A stretch of DNA of 64,000 nt. Source: Trametopsis cervina. Taxonomy: Eukaryota > Basidiomycota > Agaricomycetes > Polyporales > Irpicaceae. This document shows, piece after piece, positions 1 through 13,790 of this stretch. The first letter of the stretch is position 1. Every line of letters starts with the position of its first letter. Made by a program: the position numbers and the translations under genes. The notes beneath the pieces were generated by a model, which ran no database searches, was not told the origin of the DNA, and saw only the letters and a program-made list of their open reading frames with translations. The DNA lies in assembly GCA_022385755.1 (NCBI GenBank), contig MU278352.1, positions 620,001 through 684,000 of the forward strand, given 5' to 3'.

Positions 1-2289
1 CGTGCTCATCGCAGCAAATTGCGGTGCAAACAGTGCACGCGTCTGTCCCTGGGCAGTGCAAGACACACCAAGCCCCCGAGCCGCGCGACATCGTGTGGTC
101 GAATATGGGCGTTACCCCGCGGGGGGCCATGATCCGCGAGGGCATCGTGCTCGTGGCTATGGGGCTGCTTTTCTTCTTCTGGTTTATCCCTGTCACGGCT
201 CTTGCTGGACTGCTGAGTTTCAAGGAGATCAAGAAGACGTGGCCTGCGCTGGCTCGCCTTATCGACGCGAACCCTCAGATTGGGGCAATCGTGCAGAATT
301 TCCTTCCGTCTGTGGCTATGATCACTTTGAACGCCACTCTGCCCTTCTTGCTCGAAGGTCAGCAGTATGTACACCACGCCGGATAGCTACTCACAATCTT
401 CGCCATATAGCCCTCACCTATATACAAGGCTATCGAGCACGCAGTTGGATTGAGTACTCGCTAATGAAGAAGTAAGTATATCTCTCGCGAATAAGCCGAT
501 GTATAGCTCATCCTACTTTTGCTAGGTATTTCTTATATCTCCTCGTGAATGTCGTCTTCATTTTCCTATTCGCGAGTACGTATTGGCAACTAGTTCGTGA
601 TTTGGCGAATTCTCCTGCGAAGATTCCGGAGAAGCTGGCTGCTGCTTTGCAACAGGGTAGCGCAAGGTACGTGCGGCCCTGATGTTAAGGATTTCCCGTA
701 CCAACTGCCTCCAGACACTTCTTCGTGTCATATATTATCCTTCAAGGTATGTCATCAGCCGACTTCATACTAATGTTTGCTAATATTTTGAGTAGGCCTT
801 GCTATCATGCCGCTGCAGCTTCTTAATCTCGGTGTTATATTCCCTCGCATGATTTACCGAATGTTCATCACTCGTACACCTCGAGGTACGCTCTGGCCGT
901 TCAGGTGCCGCATCCTGCATCCTCACTTCAGATTATAGATTATGCTGAGCTTAATGCTCCTCCGATGATTAATTACGGCGTTGTATACCCACAGGCTATC
1001 CTCATCTTCGTGATCACTCTGTTGTACAGCGTTATACAGCCCCTCATTTTGATCTTCGGAGCAGTATACTTTGGATCAGCTTACGTCGTCTACAAGTACA
1101 AGCTGCTATTTGGTGCGTCTCACTAACTTGACTGTGCTTCCAAGCCCGTGTTGATGCCCTTTGTCCAGTTTTCTACAAGCCATACGAATCACAAGGTCAA
1201 GCGTGGCCAATCACGTTCACGCGTTTGATCTGGGGCATCGTTATCTTCCTGGTGTTCATGTCCGGCATCTTCATTCTGAGGAAATCGTACATCCTATCAA
1301 CGCTTCTAGTTCCACTCCTGGGAGGAGTCTTGTTGTGGGCTTGGTACACGGACAAGAAGTTCAAACCGCTCAGCAAATATGTCAGTTTGAGCTCGGTATT
1401 CGAGGTGCAAAGAGGAGAGGATACTGCCGATGTTGTGAGGCTACGCACTGGACACCCTGTCACTTGGTCGCAAAGGTAGAGAGCCCTCCGCATTTTCTCC
1501 GTTCAGACAGCCTGATCATCCCGCTTCTAGTTATTTGAATCACCGGAGATATGCGCAGAATGACGAAACGCTGTATGTTGCTCCTGAAGATGAGCGTACT
1601 GATTATGTGAGTGTTGTGTGTTATGTACGTTGACTGCGCTCTGATCCTCTCAAAAAGTCCCAACCTCCAATGGCCAACTGGTACACTGGTGTTCTAAAGT
1701 ACGTCCGTATCTTATTGCTTGCATATCATGTCTCATCAATGTCTACAGTACCGGCAAGCGACGTTACGGCCACCCGGCACTAAATGGCGTTCTTCCCCAA
1801 CCTTGGCTTCCATTGAAGCAAGGTCAGAGTATTCGCAATGGCCCGCCAGCTGCGCCGAGCGCGTCATCAGTTGATACCACTCCCGCTGTCGTTCTTACCC
1901 TAAGGAAACGCTACAGCATACGCGGAGAGCCTGCTATTCAGCGTCCGACTGACGCCGAGGGTCCTCCGGTCTCAAGATCAGAAGAAACCATTACAAACCC
2001 CTGGCAAGATGCGGTATCGCCTACCATAGAAAGACCGAGGCATTCTCACCTCTCACACCGCCTGAGTTTCGATCATGCGTCGGGTGTCATTATGCTGCCG
2101 GATGATGGAGACTGGCTGGAGGAGAGCGATTCGGACGAGGACTTTGGAGTTGTGAGCCCTGTAGCGGAGGTTCCCCCGCAAGACAATGGGGTGGCAGAGG
2201 CGCGTCCGCAGGGCCAGCTCGCGCATTCTCCTTCATCGAAGCGCTACTCGACGTATTATCATCACCCAGAGCGGCGGAAGCGTACATGA
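1..2289 (+). CDS. CSC1/OSCA (DUF221) osmosensitive cation channel, 3' part
   Basis: This is the C-terminal part of a calcium-permeable, stress-gated channel of the CSC1/OSCA/TMEM63 family; the 5' end lies before the window. The opening exon has the family's conserved stretch APEPRDIVWSN, just before the first helix of the seven-helix RSN1_7TM block, followed by strongly hydrophobic segments spread over several short exons (about 905-1126 and 1161-1480). The last large exon (about 1813-2289) is a hydrophilic cytosolic tail rich in Ser, Pro and acidic residues. The stop is TGA at 2287-2289. The family conducts cations at the plasma or endomembranes in response to membrane tension. A second, divergent member lies at 18468-21521. 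The exact exon borders in the middle are inferred. Confidence 0.85.
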
Positions 2290-2589
2290 CGTGGCTCTGG
2301 GAATAGAATATAGATTCACTTACTTGGGTATTTCTTAGCGTACCTGTATCTTACATGACACATTTTCATGAACAATCTATCCCCATGTTGAATAATTATA
2401 TTTCACTGTGGGAGACGTGGTGACCGTGACGTTACGCACGTGTACGCGCCGATATTAACACGCGTAGTGTCACAAGCCGTCACACCGCGTTTTCATCTCC
2501 TAACTTCGACCCACGCTCGTCGCCCTCGGCGTGTTTGCCAATCCATCGTCACCCCTCGTCCAAAAACTACGCTAGATTAAGAATTTAAC

Positions 2590-3702
2590 ATGAGTCAATG
2601 TGAGCTCATCTACACCATGGTGTGGCCTTCGCTGAGATTGATTGAATAGACGAGAGCCCGTATTATGGAGGTGGTGGTGGCTACATCGCTTCGCAGAGTG
2701 TAGGTGGGAGCCCGGGAGGAGCAATCAAGGTGCGCGCGCTGCTTGTGATATGTAATACCCATCTGACTCGCATACAGCGCTCAGGTATTGACAAGTCGCT
2801 AAGACCTGTCACAATAAAACAACTGCGCGAAGCCACACAGGCTCACGCTGACGCGGAATGGCACATCGACGAAATAGAAATTGGACCTGTGCGTGTTTGC
2901 CCAAACAATCTTTCGTGTCACTTATTGAAGCTCTTGCAGGTCACAGTTGTTGCAATGGTGATCAAAATTGTACCACAAACTACAAATTGCATGTATGACT
3001 TGGACGATGGCACTGGGACAATCCAGGCGCGTCACTGGGTAGACTCATCCCAAACAGCAGAGGATGATACGATCAAGTATGTGCCCTGATTCGATCTGTA
3101 TTTCTCCTCGCTTATACCTTGGATCAGAGAACAAACATATGTCCGTGTCATGGGTAATCTGAAATCTTTCGGGAACCAGAGATTCATCAACGCAACACAC
3201 ATCCGTCCTGTGGTAGACGAGCATGAAACATACTTCCACACACTTGAGGCGTGCACTGTAAACCTCATCCTACAAAGAGGCCCGGTACGTTCGCAGCATT
3301 CCGCCCCCTTCGTTATACCTCCTGATATGTTCTACGCCAGCCACCGCGCCCAGGACAGGAGCTAAAACCTCGCGTGAATGGCGTGCCAAATGGCACTTCA
3401 CCGTATGCAGCGCAAGGCTCCGCCGCACCTCAGCGCGATCAATACGCGCATCTGCCCCCGATTCAAAGAAACATTATCAATTTTATCTTGTCGCAGCCAA
3501 ATCACACGGATGGTGTTCATGTTGCTGCTATTGCGCGTGCTGTAGGAGGTGATGCCAATGCGATCAGGTCGGTGGCCTTCCAACATATCGCGCGATCACC
3601 GTTTACTGACAACTTCGACGCAGTGCGGCTTTGGATAAGCTCATGGACGACGGCCTTGTCTACACTACGATTGACGAGAGTCACTTCGACGTCTCGCTCT
3701 AG
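2590..3702 (+). CDS. RPA2: Replication protein A 32-kDa subunit (RPA2)
   Basis: This is the middle subunit of the RPA heterotrimer, which coats single-stranded DNA in replication, repair and recombination. I can join seven exons (2590-2599, 2650-2729, 2778-2888, 2940-3076, 3128-3284, 3359-3567, 3624-3702), totalling 783 nt, which gives exactly 260 residues. Order: a short Gly/Ser-rich N-terminus starting MSQYESPYYGGGGG (the usual phosphorylation region), an OB fold (DBD-D) with YDLDDGTGTIQARHW and VRVMGNLKSFGNQRFI, a linker, and a C-terminal winged helix with GVHVAAIARAVGG and ALDKLMDDGLVYTTIDESHF. Length and domain order fit the family. The first exon has only 10 nt. A diverged copy follows immediately on the same strand. 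Confidence 0.93.
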
Positions 3703-4032
3703 TCTCTTCATCGCTTCCATTCAATCGCATTTATCGCTATCCCTCTCGTCAACCCCTCGTGCACATGTTATACTTTGCTCTGTGTACAGTACATATGGCC
3801 ACTTACGTTACAATGAGCTGCTCTGTTATGCAGTACGCTATTGCAAGAACATGAGTGCCTTGTGGGCTCGATGCATTGCTGAGGTATTGGGCACGTGCGA
3901 ATCAAGTTATAGTAACGAGCAATGCGTTTAAACATGTTCTTGACATTGTGTGTGAACTATTCAACGTGATTCCCAGATGGCTTGATAACGACGCCCACAC
4001 AGTCGCTCTGCCGAAGTCTTCGAAGAGTTGGT

Positions 4033-5455
4033 ATGGCTGATGTCACACAAACCGCGGAATGGGTGATTGTGATCCCTACTCAATGATTGGTTTTCGCTGA
4101 CATGGATGTTTAGAAAGTTGACGAGGGGAACGTTGTGCGCCCATTGACCTTACGACAAGTCCTCAATGCCACCCGCAAGCATGAGCATGACTTGTTTAAA
4201 CTCGATGGCCGGAAATTCTATAAGGTATGCCACTGTCCCAGGTAATTCACCAGATCGTATTTCTGAACGAATTTAAGGTTATCATCGTAGCTACGATACG
4301 AGAGGAGATCGTCGTAGAAGATAACCGATGGGTAACGTACAGGCTCGACGACGGTACGACAGACAGACCAGTCACCGCGAAGTTCTCGAAAGGTTACAGC
4401 GAAGATGAATACCAACGATTGTTACCTTCGCGTCCAGGGATGACCCCTCGCTTAGCAGATGTGCGTATTATGGGTCGTCTGGGGGAACAGTACGGCAGGA
4501 ACTTCATCTGGGCGGATACATTGCGTGCCTCCCCAGACCCTCATGAAATGTACCATCACCTGCTAAACGTGATGACGACACAATTGTTTTATGAAAGGGG
4601 CCCCCCGGTATGTCGCATTTTTGGGTAGACGCATTTCTTGCACGACTTAACACCGTCTGCTGTAGAATAAGCCTCCTCCGCGCAAACCCCAGGAAGAGGA
4701 CAAGGACAAGGATGGCGACAACGAAGAACCCCATGAAGACGACGAGGAAGCCGCAAGAGAGCTTCATCCTCCTGATGCAGTGCCGCGTGTGCCAAAGCCT
4801 CCACAGAGCCCAAGACAATCCCGTTTCGATTCACCTCTACCCAAACTGTATCCCCGTACCCCGCGGAAGCCTGGCGATGTTCCACGCTCAGCCGCCGCAT
4901 CCTCCTCCACATCGAGCCCGCTTCGACGCTCTAACAACACCGAAACCGATACTCCGCCAAGGAGAGTGGACCACACGGCAGACACCCTTAACGATCCAGA
5001 GCCTGTACCGGTACCCGATACGCCCGCTGCGCCTCCTCTTCGCCGCTCTCCGCGAAATAAAAAGACTGCAGACGCAACAGATCCACCTTCTAAACTGAAA
5101 GTGCAGAGAGAGCGACGCCGATTGTCCACCCGCGACCCTCTTTCTCATCTATCGTCATTGCAGAGGGCCATCCTGCTTATGGTCATGGAAGAGCCGACGA
5201 GCAGCTCGAAAGGTGTCTATGTTGGTGACATAGCTCGGTCTGTCAAAGGAAACAGCGACGGTCCCGTTACATCCCAGGCTATAAGGTGCGAGGAGTTATT
5301 ACGCTCTCCAGTTTCTATAACTCATATCTCACAGTGATGCTCTTGACTTTCTGGTTGATGAGGGTCACCTTGTGGCCACAGACGAGGATAATCACTTCTA
5401 TAAGGCTCAGGACAAGTCGCGCAAGAAGAAGGAGTACCCCCTGCCAACTGAATGA
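4033..5455 (+). CDS. Divergent RPA32-like paralogue with long disordered linker
   Basis: This is a second RPA2-type protein about 330 bp downstream of the first, on the same strand. Five exons (4033-4062, 4114-4224, 4278-4607, 4666-5285, 5335-5455) add to 1212 nt, or 403 residues. It keeps the architecture of the neighbour: an N-terminal segment with RPLTLRQVLNATRKHEHD (compare RPVTIKQLREATQAHADA), an OB fold (VTYRLDDGTTDRPVTAKF, LADVRIMGRLGEQYGRNFIW), and a C-terminal winged helix (LQRAILLMVMEEP, GVYVGDIARSV, ALDFLVDEGHLVATDEDNHF). The two domains are separated by roughly 170 residues rich in Pro, acidic residues and Ser/Thr, much longer than in canonical RPA32. The Gly/Ser phosphorylation N-terminus is missing. 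Whether it enters an RPA complex or has a separate role cannot be read from the sequence. Confidence 0.82.
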
Positions 5456-5717
5456 TCACGATCTCACCAAATTTGGGACAAGTTGTATAATTTCTTGATT
5501 GGTCGATGCACAAACTGTCGCAGATGGATGTATCGAACTTGTGTATAATAGTCAGTTTGGTTATGAGAAATGTATGATCGTGCTGAGACCGTTTGTGGAC
5601 GGATGCTGGAGAAGTGATAAAGATCGAGCAAGATGCGATCGGGCCACGTGGCCGCCTGCGAAATTTAGAGTCGGGCTGTGAAGCGCCCGTGCTTCACCCT
5701 GTTTCCTCATCCCTGCC

Positions 5718-6466
5718 ATGCGTATTGAAAAGTGCTACTTCTGCTCGAAGAGCGTATATCCTGGACATGGTATGTGCGCATTTTTTCAGAACCTTTTGTT
5801 GGACTTATAGTGCTTCATAGGTATTGGTTTCGTTCGTAATGATGCCAAATTCTTCCGTTTCTGTGCATCGAAGTAAGTGTATTTCCCCTCTGATTTCTAT
5901 CGTATACTGACATCCCATTTTGTTTCTAAAGATGCCACAAGAACTTCAAGTATGTCTATCTGTGAAGCCGTACTAACATAACATAGTACTGACTAGCTTT
6001 CAGAATGAAGCGCAATCCCCGTAAAGTAAGGTGGACGAAGGCTTTCAGGAAAGCAGCGGGAAAAGAGATGACTGTAGTATGTAGCATTCCCTCTCGCATT
6101 GTTTACCATCTCAACCCCTCTTTCTAGGATTCAACGATCGACTTCGAGAAGCGAAGAAACGTGCCGGTGCGCTACGACCGCGAGCTGCTACAGACCACGG
6201 TCAAGGCCATGAAGCGTATTGCCGAGATCAAGACGAAGCGGGAGCACGCATTTTGGAAACACCGTATGGCTGCAAGCAGAGAGAAGTTGCGGACACACAG
6301 GAAGAAGAAGCTCTTGGCGAAGACGACCTCCGTCAAGCTTGTGGAACCTGTGTCGATGGAGACGGAGGAGCCGGAGAGGATACGGGAAAAGATCAAGGTG
6401 CCCGCGAAATCACGCAGTGCACTCATTCCAGGGGAAGGGCGGTCGATGGGGATGGATCTCGACTAA
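5718..6466 (+). CDS. RLP24: Ribosome biogenesis protein RLP24
   Basis: This nucleolar pre-60S assembly factor is related to ribosomal protein eL24. RLP24 holds the eL24 site on the precursor and is removed by the AAA ATPase Drg1. The N-terminus [18 protein letters not shown] carries the CxxC half of the zinc motif and the second half is CASKCHK. It is followed by the highly conserved [16 protein letters not shown] block and [15 protein letters not shown]. The C-terminal extension ([13 protein letters not shown] and onwards, about 190 residues in all) separates RLP24 from the shorter eL24. Short introns split the zinc-binding region; the first follows 52 nt of coding sequence. The stop is TAA at 6464-6466. 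Confidence 0.93.
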
Positions 6467-6645
6467 TCCCTCCCTCTCAGCTACGTGGTTACCTTGCTTT
6501 CGATTTCTCTGTCCATTGTGGTGTTGTAAAAGCATATTCAGATATGTATATGCGTCGCAGCATGTGTACTATTACATTGGAATGCGGGTGATGATACAGT
6601 GAAATGTGTGATCCATCCGGTGCGTTCTATCCCTCCGATTAAATG

Positions 6646-9600
6646 CTAACGTTGCTTGTACTTCGCCTCATTCTCGGTGCGTACATTAGGATCCAATGTG
6701 TTGTGTAGCCCCAAAAGGGTCTTGCTAACAGCTTCACTAGCACCAATCATAGGCTTCAAGACAGCGATTGGCACTGCGCGTACAACAGCTCGAACGGCAC
6801 CCTGGGCTTCGGATGAGAAACATATACGACGTGCAAAACTCAGTACTCACCTCATTTCCTGACCGTTCATAAACCTCCATGGGGACTGCAAGGATAGTCT
6901 GAGCCGCAGAGGTCAGATTGCGTCTCAAGCTCTTGTATGCCGACTTCACACCCTCTGTAACTCCCGCAGGTTGCTCAGCATAGCGACTGATCAAGTCGTC
7001 AACATCCGCGCTCTCTGTCAATATATCGTCCGCGCCAGATGACCCCGTTTGGAATTGCAGGGCCTCAGCAGTAACAGGGTCATCGAATTGACCGCCTATG
7101 ACGTTCTCCGCTTGTTCAAGAATGACCTGGGTACCAGTTGCAAGTCGTGCACCCAACTTGATGGCTTCAGTAGCGGTGGATTTCACGAACGATGTGGTGC
7201 CCTTTTGCAGTCCACGAACTACACGGCCATCCTTCTTGTACTGAGCGATCGGCAAGAGGACAAGATCGGCAACACCGGACCCAACGTTCACCACCGAACG
7301 AATTGGTGCAACTCCTGAGATAACTTCCACGAGCTGGGTAGCCTTGACGTCTGGAGTCCAGAGGTCGTTTAGGAGATCGCCCACCCTCGCCCAACCCGTG
7401 ATCTAACATGTGTGTCAATGATTGTAAATGGTTAGTACGACCTAATCCACTTACTCCGTTCAGAGTAATATGTCTGAGAGTCATCTCAGCACCATCGAAA
7501 TGGAAGAAATTCATGAGTTCGATCGTTTTGCCCTCCCGCAGGGCTCGATAGTCGACGCGACGAGGCTTGTAGTCAAGCTTGATGTCCACGGGGAAAACCT
7601 CTGCTTGTTCTATGGAATATATTAAATGTCTGCAAATCGTTTGATAGCACAGATAACATACGGAAGAATATTTCATCGGCAGGGTCAGAGGGCGGTGAAG
7701 GGACGGCATCTGGGTCCTTGAAGCTGAAGAATTTCTTCATGAAGTCTAAGGCATCCTGGTCGACATGTAGGCGAAGCGGCAGGATCTTTGCCTAGGTAAA
7801 AGGTCAGACGCGTATGGCGAGAAATAGCTGATATCTACTTACACGAAGTCTGGCCTCTTGGGTAGGGTTTCCGGGAACTGGATAGACTTTGCGAAGTTCG
7901 ACGCGTACCATGTTTGATCCAGACTCGCGGATATTACCCCGGGTGTCGGTATGCAGCGAAGTCAAGAACTTGCTCCACGTTGAGGTCTTGATATGGTCGA
8001 GAATCTCGGCATCGCGGATAGTCACTAGAATCCTGGACGCTAATGATTCATGCGAACGGTAATTGTCCACTTCAGCTGATAACCCTTCGAGTCGGAACTC
8101 AATACTAGGGCCTTTGGATCTTAGCAAGTTCTTCTTCGATCGTTTCGGACGCGACTCTGGGCTTCTTGGAGATGTGGGTTGGGGCTTGAGTGACTGCCAC
8201 GAGCTTTGACTAGCTGTTTCAAGATCTTCATTCAGCTCTTCGTCGATGGCTGCTAGCAGCGCGCCTGGTTCCAATTCGTCGATATCGTGATCAAGTCCAA
8301 TGTAGACCGAGTTAAACAATAACGTGTTGGTCTCTTCCACTCTTGGATCTGGTGCTTGACCATTGGCTACTAGCTGCCTGATCTTTGCAAGCCTTTTGCG
8401 CATCTCTTTGGCCTCTTCCTCGATTATTCTTCGCGTACGAGCCCAATCATATCCAGCGTACAGGAATACGGTCACATCACAGTCACGGACACGAAGTTTT
8501 AGGGTAGTGTCACCATACCTGTATGTGCTCTGTTTAGTTCGAAGGTCCATATAAAGATTGGAGTACTCACTGGGCAGACTCATCAGTAGCTTCTGGCGGT
8601 AAGGTCTCGAAGTAGTTCTCCACTATTTTCAAGCCTTGAGGGTCGAATAAGCGAATAGTTTCCCCTCCATACGCAGATAAAAGCCCCGTGTGATCAGTGA
8701 TATTGACTGGTACTTCCTCGGCTGAAAATTCATCAAGGTCGTCATCGTCGAGTTCGCGCAATCCAGCAGTCGCACTGAAGGAGTCGTCCAGGTAATCTAG
8801 GTTCGTTGGAAGATCATCATCCACCATGTCTGGGGCCGCGCCGACCTGTGGGATAGTACGCCTAAATGCGTGCTCGTCCAGCGAAGCTGGGAGGAATAGG
8901 TCATGGGGGATACGTCTATCAGTATCACGTGACGTACCGGTCAAGTCTCGTTTGCCCCTCTGGTCTGGCGCGATTTCCACTGAGTTGACCTTCTTGGGTT
9001 TCACGGGCGCTGGACTACTACAAAATGAGTCTCAGTTGAATTGAAATTTAAACATAAACTGCGCTGACCTTTCCGTTGGGCTTGCAAAAACGGTAGAGAA
9101 ATCGCCAATGAACCCGCCCAATGCCGTTCCAGTATCGGCGCAAAGATGTAGACGGAGGCTCCCTCGTGGAACCGTCACCTAAAGGAACGTTCAGGACACC
9201 CTGCTGTCGCTATGGTGCGATTTCAACATACCCTAATATCGGCTGGCTTCACATCATCTCGCTTTGCGAAAGAGACTTCTAATCCTGAGAGCTCGGCAAT
9301 AAGTGCGTAGCCAAGGAGCTGCCGCAGGTCAGATACATGCGCAACAGAGCATTGTTGGGACATATACCTTCCATACACCACCACTAGATCTGCTGACTCT
9401 GCTCATAGTGCTGGTCTTGGTGGACGTGGCGGAATCACCTTCCACTGTGGCCAGGTCATCGATTAGTAAAAGAGATATCGAATGCAGCGTAAGGTTGAAG
9501 GTAGTCTCCGGGAGGTTGCCAACCATCACGCTCGTGAAGTCCAATTCTCCTACGTGAAGAACCATTGCACCAGGATAGGTAGGGCAAAGCATGCGAACCG

Positions 9601-12600
9601 AACTGTCAATAACTTTGATTGAAAGTCGTGTCCGCTCGCTGGGAACTACAGATTCAAACACCTAGAGCATTCTTGCGTGAGTGTGTATAGATGATATGTG
9701 ATCCCGACTTACCCCCGGCGGAGCTTTGACAAACTTTGCAATGTCCGATATCCATGCAATATTCGGATGCAGGGTATATGTTGCGCCACACACAGTTAGT
9801 TTGATTCGCGATTCCTTCGCAATAGAATCAGAGACAACGAGCGAAGTGAAACGCAATTTCACTAAAGGCTGAGCTGTATTGATCTACAGACACGATAAGC
9901 GACTGAACGATCCCCGTGAACAGGACACGGCTCACCATGTTGCGGGGTGTGGTCAGGCCCAGGAAAGTCAGAACATCATTACTGTCGGATGTCTCTCGCA
10001 CGCAAATATCCATAACACCCAATGTTATAACTGTCTCATCCTTGAATGGCGGTAAGAATTAACGATAAAAAAAAGCGGTGGAATGTAGCTACCTTGCCCT
10101 CCGGCTTCAATTCCAACAGCACATCGATATCAGTTGCCATGATATTCAACGGCCGAGTTCCCGTCTCCCGAGGCAGCGCCAATGTCACAGCCACTGCGGC
10201 GAGCTGTTTCGGTACATCATGCAAGAGTCATGAATAAAGGAACCCACCTTCAGAAATAGAAACTTTAACGTTGGTCTCACCACCCGCGCTGGTACTGCCT
10301 GGCACGACTGTGCTGGCGGCACTGTCGGTGCCACTTCCTTGACTACGGCGCGTCTTGTTGAAGAAGCGACTTCCAATTAAGCTCGGATCGCTCGTGTTCT
10401 CGAAGTCAGCCTTAGCATAGAAGGCTGAGGGATTGAGGGCACGTTCAGCCAGCTGTGAAAGGTCATCTGCCCACTGCTGCAGGCCGTCGAGCTCGCCCTT
10501 CCGAAGGTGCACGTGCACTGAAGGTATATCCACAGATAGAGCCGTGGTGGTGAGATTAGTTAATGACTGTCTGGCATCTGTCTTGGTTATTATGATCTGA
10601 GGTCGAGCCTGAGGGACATTGGATGCTCGAGGGGGAGAACCTATTGCAATACCTTCCGGATGGCTGGTTGACCCTGCATCAAGAGACAATGAGCCAAGGG
10701 ATAGTATTATTTGGGCCTTCCCTTGGTCGACAGCCTGATACGCAAATGTCAAGCGCTGCCAGCTTGCGGAAAGTAATTGAGTGGCGTTACGGGTTGCAGG
10801 CGAGTGATACATCCCAGCTGGAAGAATATCCTCATCGGCGAAGCGAGCTGTTCCTTGTGTGCTCGAGGTCTCCTGGGCCCCTGGTGATAGGCGTATGTCG
10901 TGTATATCCAGTATTAAGGCGCCCGAACGAGATGGCCGTTGGGGAGGTGGAGGATTTCTGATCTCTATGCGAAGTACAGGAAGCGCGACTGAAACCTTCG
11001 AACGGGTTTTGTGTCGCTTACTTTGCTTCTAGAGATAATTATTAGTCAGGGTAGACAGGCACAGCATGGTAGTCCGCACCTTATGCCAAGAATCAACTCG
11101 GGAAACCTGTGGCCGCGCTTTCTGCGGTACGCTCTGACGGTAGTCGTACTGCAGATCAAGGTCCTCCATAACTAGTCGCTCTAATCGTTGACGTTCGCGT
11201 TCACGGTCCCTCTCCTGCTCGCGCGCAGAACGCTCTCGACGTTGTCCGTACGGTGTGGCCGGCGGCGTATCTGCATCATCCTCTTCATCCTCCTCGTCAG
11301 ATTCATCTTCCCCAACGGATGCAGAGAAGCTAGGATGTGAGTCTCTCGTGGTTATCTCCTCCAGGAACAACAGAGGTTCACCGAGATCGGCAGGCTTCGT
11401 TCTATTCAACAAAAGAGAGGTGTCACAGAAAATATGGATAGGAGCCAGTTGTATGTCAACATCCATACCACTCTCCGGGGATTTACTCTCCGCCCGGGAA
11501 GATCTATGACGGGACACTACCGACGTAATGCTAATATTGATGTTGACTGCAGGTGTGTGTCCAGGATGTATCGTCGGTATTGCTCTAGAAAATGGGCTGT
11601 GCCTCGCCGGTGATGCCACAATAGGGCTGTGAGATATCGACGAGGAGGCCAAGTCCTTCGTCCTGTTAACGGGAGTGGCTGGGTTAGATTGCGCTTGCCC
11701 CTGAGGCAGGCGTGTCCGCCACGTAGAGAGTTTAGCTGTGTGATTGTTTCTCGTTTCGTCAGTCCAGTCGACGACATCGAAGGCAGGTAGAAGATGTTGG
11801 GCATTGGCCTCACGAAGATCGGGATGCACGTGCACGGAAGGGTATTGAGATCCAAGGTGAGGATCTGTGATCAGGATGGGCGAGGCGTGCGGTCCGGAAG
11901 GCACTTCACTGTTAGTGCCCAGCAAGAATACGAAGGCAGATATGTCGTCAATGTTGAAGTTTCCAGTAATTGTACTTCCAGGGGAAACGGAAGGCCCACG
12001 AGGCGGTGTCAAAGAGGGAAGGGGAAGGAGCGACATAGTCGCGGATATGCTATCAACGTATATGCGAACGTAACCATGGGGAAGCTGTGGAGGTACCAGA
12101 GGGCGGCTGTAAAAGTCGAGGAGGGGGTCCTTGGCAGGAGCAATCTTACTCGTTGGCAACAATAGTATGACAATACCACGACAGTGGAAGCTAGCTTCAA
12201 TCCGGTCTAATATGCTAGGCGATGATTGCTGAGCCGGTATAGAAGTGTCACGAGGGCGAGCCGGTGGTGAATGCGAAGTCCACAACTCAGCTATCTCCAG
12301 AATGCCGCGTGCATGTCTGGCACGCAGGGCGACAGCGATCACTCCGACTGTGACATCCAGCTTCAAAGACTGAGGGGTCTTGCTCGCTGGTTTATCGCTT
12401 TGCGAGTCTTCGGGTTTGAGCTCCTTTGTAGATGAGCCAGGCGTGCGAGGGGAACGGTCCGGTCGAGAAAGACGACTGGGGAGTGGTACCACCAAACGGA
12501 TTTGGATAGGGTCATTCCCGAAAGAGATGATGCTCTCGTCTTCTATCTCTCTGGTTATCAACTGCAGCCGGGGAGGAGCTGAAGGAGGGATTGGAGGAGT

Positions 12601-13790
12601 GACAGGCGCAGTAGCAAGCTGCGGTGGGCTTGGAGGACGTGGCTGTATCATGCTAGCGAGTGGTGCATTCGATATTGCGGATTGATACATGCTACTGGCA
12701 ACCGAACTGGCTGGTGAGGCCGGTCGGATGGGAAGCCCAACAATAGACTGCGACATCATCATGGTAGTATCTTCATCCATGTCCGATGAGTCGGAATATG
12801 TAGGAGAATGAGGGGGCGAGGGCTGAGGCGTAGCTGTTGCAGAAGACGTGAACACAGATGAGTGATATGCTGCGAGTGAGGCAGCAGGAGAAGTCATCGA
12901 TACAGGACTCAGCGGACGTAGGTTTCGCGTAGTAACGTTCACTCCGGATATCTGTATGGTACGCACAACGCCGTCTGGAGATTGTTCTTTGGGTGGCGTC
13001 GAGCTAGTGGGCGAGACATTGTCTTTGAGCTCGGTATGATACCGTATGGAAGGCACAGTCAAGGTGAAGCTCGAGTGGCCCACATGCACCAAGGTTACTT
13101 TGAGATCCTTCGCGTCGAATTCAAAACGCGCTAGGAGCCGCTCTACTAACGTGGCGAAGAGGCCAACACCCGAAGGATCTGAATCCTTGTTGCCCTCGCG
13201 ATCTGTTAGAAACGGGTCCAAGCCACCAGGAACCGGGTCATAAGAACCAGCATCTGAATAGACTGATTCGCGTAGCGCAGCTTCATCATAGTCGTTGAGT
13301 TCGTCATGGACGAACGACTCCGCAACCGACACCATTGATTCCGCGAGCTTGGCTGACGCCGACGACGTTGCAACGGTGGGTACTACATTGAATGTAAGGT
13401 GCAAGGACTCCAAGGACAACCCAATGCTGGATGTAAGAGGGTTTGGCCAAGGTATTCGCACTGTGACCTTGCCTAATGACCCATCGTGCAATTCAAGGGG
13501 TAGACCTGCTAACATAGCATTGATCGCCTGAACACATGTTAGTTGATCTCGTATGCCTCCGAATGACGAATGACAATACTCACGTCATTGTCCAGTTCCA
13601 CATCCCTAATCTGCACATAGCCAGATCCTATCTGCGAGTCAACTTGTGGAATGTCAAGCTGACCCGGCTTGAGGAGGTGCCCAAGGGTTCGTCTTAACGT
13701 AAACGATATGAATCGTTTCTGTATTGCAGAAGGCAATGAGAAGTCAATGGAGGGGATGGAAGGCAGCCACGATGTTGACCACCACGACAT
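6646..13790 (-). CDS. ATG2: Autophagy-related protein 2 (ATG2), lipid transfer protein
   Basis: ATG2 is a rod-like bridge protein that moves phospholipids from the ER to the growing phagophore, working with ATG9 and ATG18/WIPI. The start at 13790 gives [20 protein letters not shown], followed by the chorein N-terminal region with [14 protein letters not shown] and [11 protein letters not shown] very long exon (about 11029-13515) carries the N-terminal body and Ser/Pro-rich disordered inserts. Further on is the ATG2 signature [19 protein letters not shown] (about 8440-8500), and the C-terminal domain contains [20 protein letters not shown] and the [16 protein letters not shown] helix. The stop is the complement of 6646-6648. 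More than ten short introns are concentrated in the 3' half. The length of about 2,000 residues fits fungal ATG2. VPS13 shares the chorein domain but lacks these ATG2 motifs. Confidence 0.92.
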
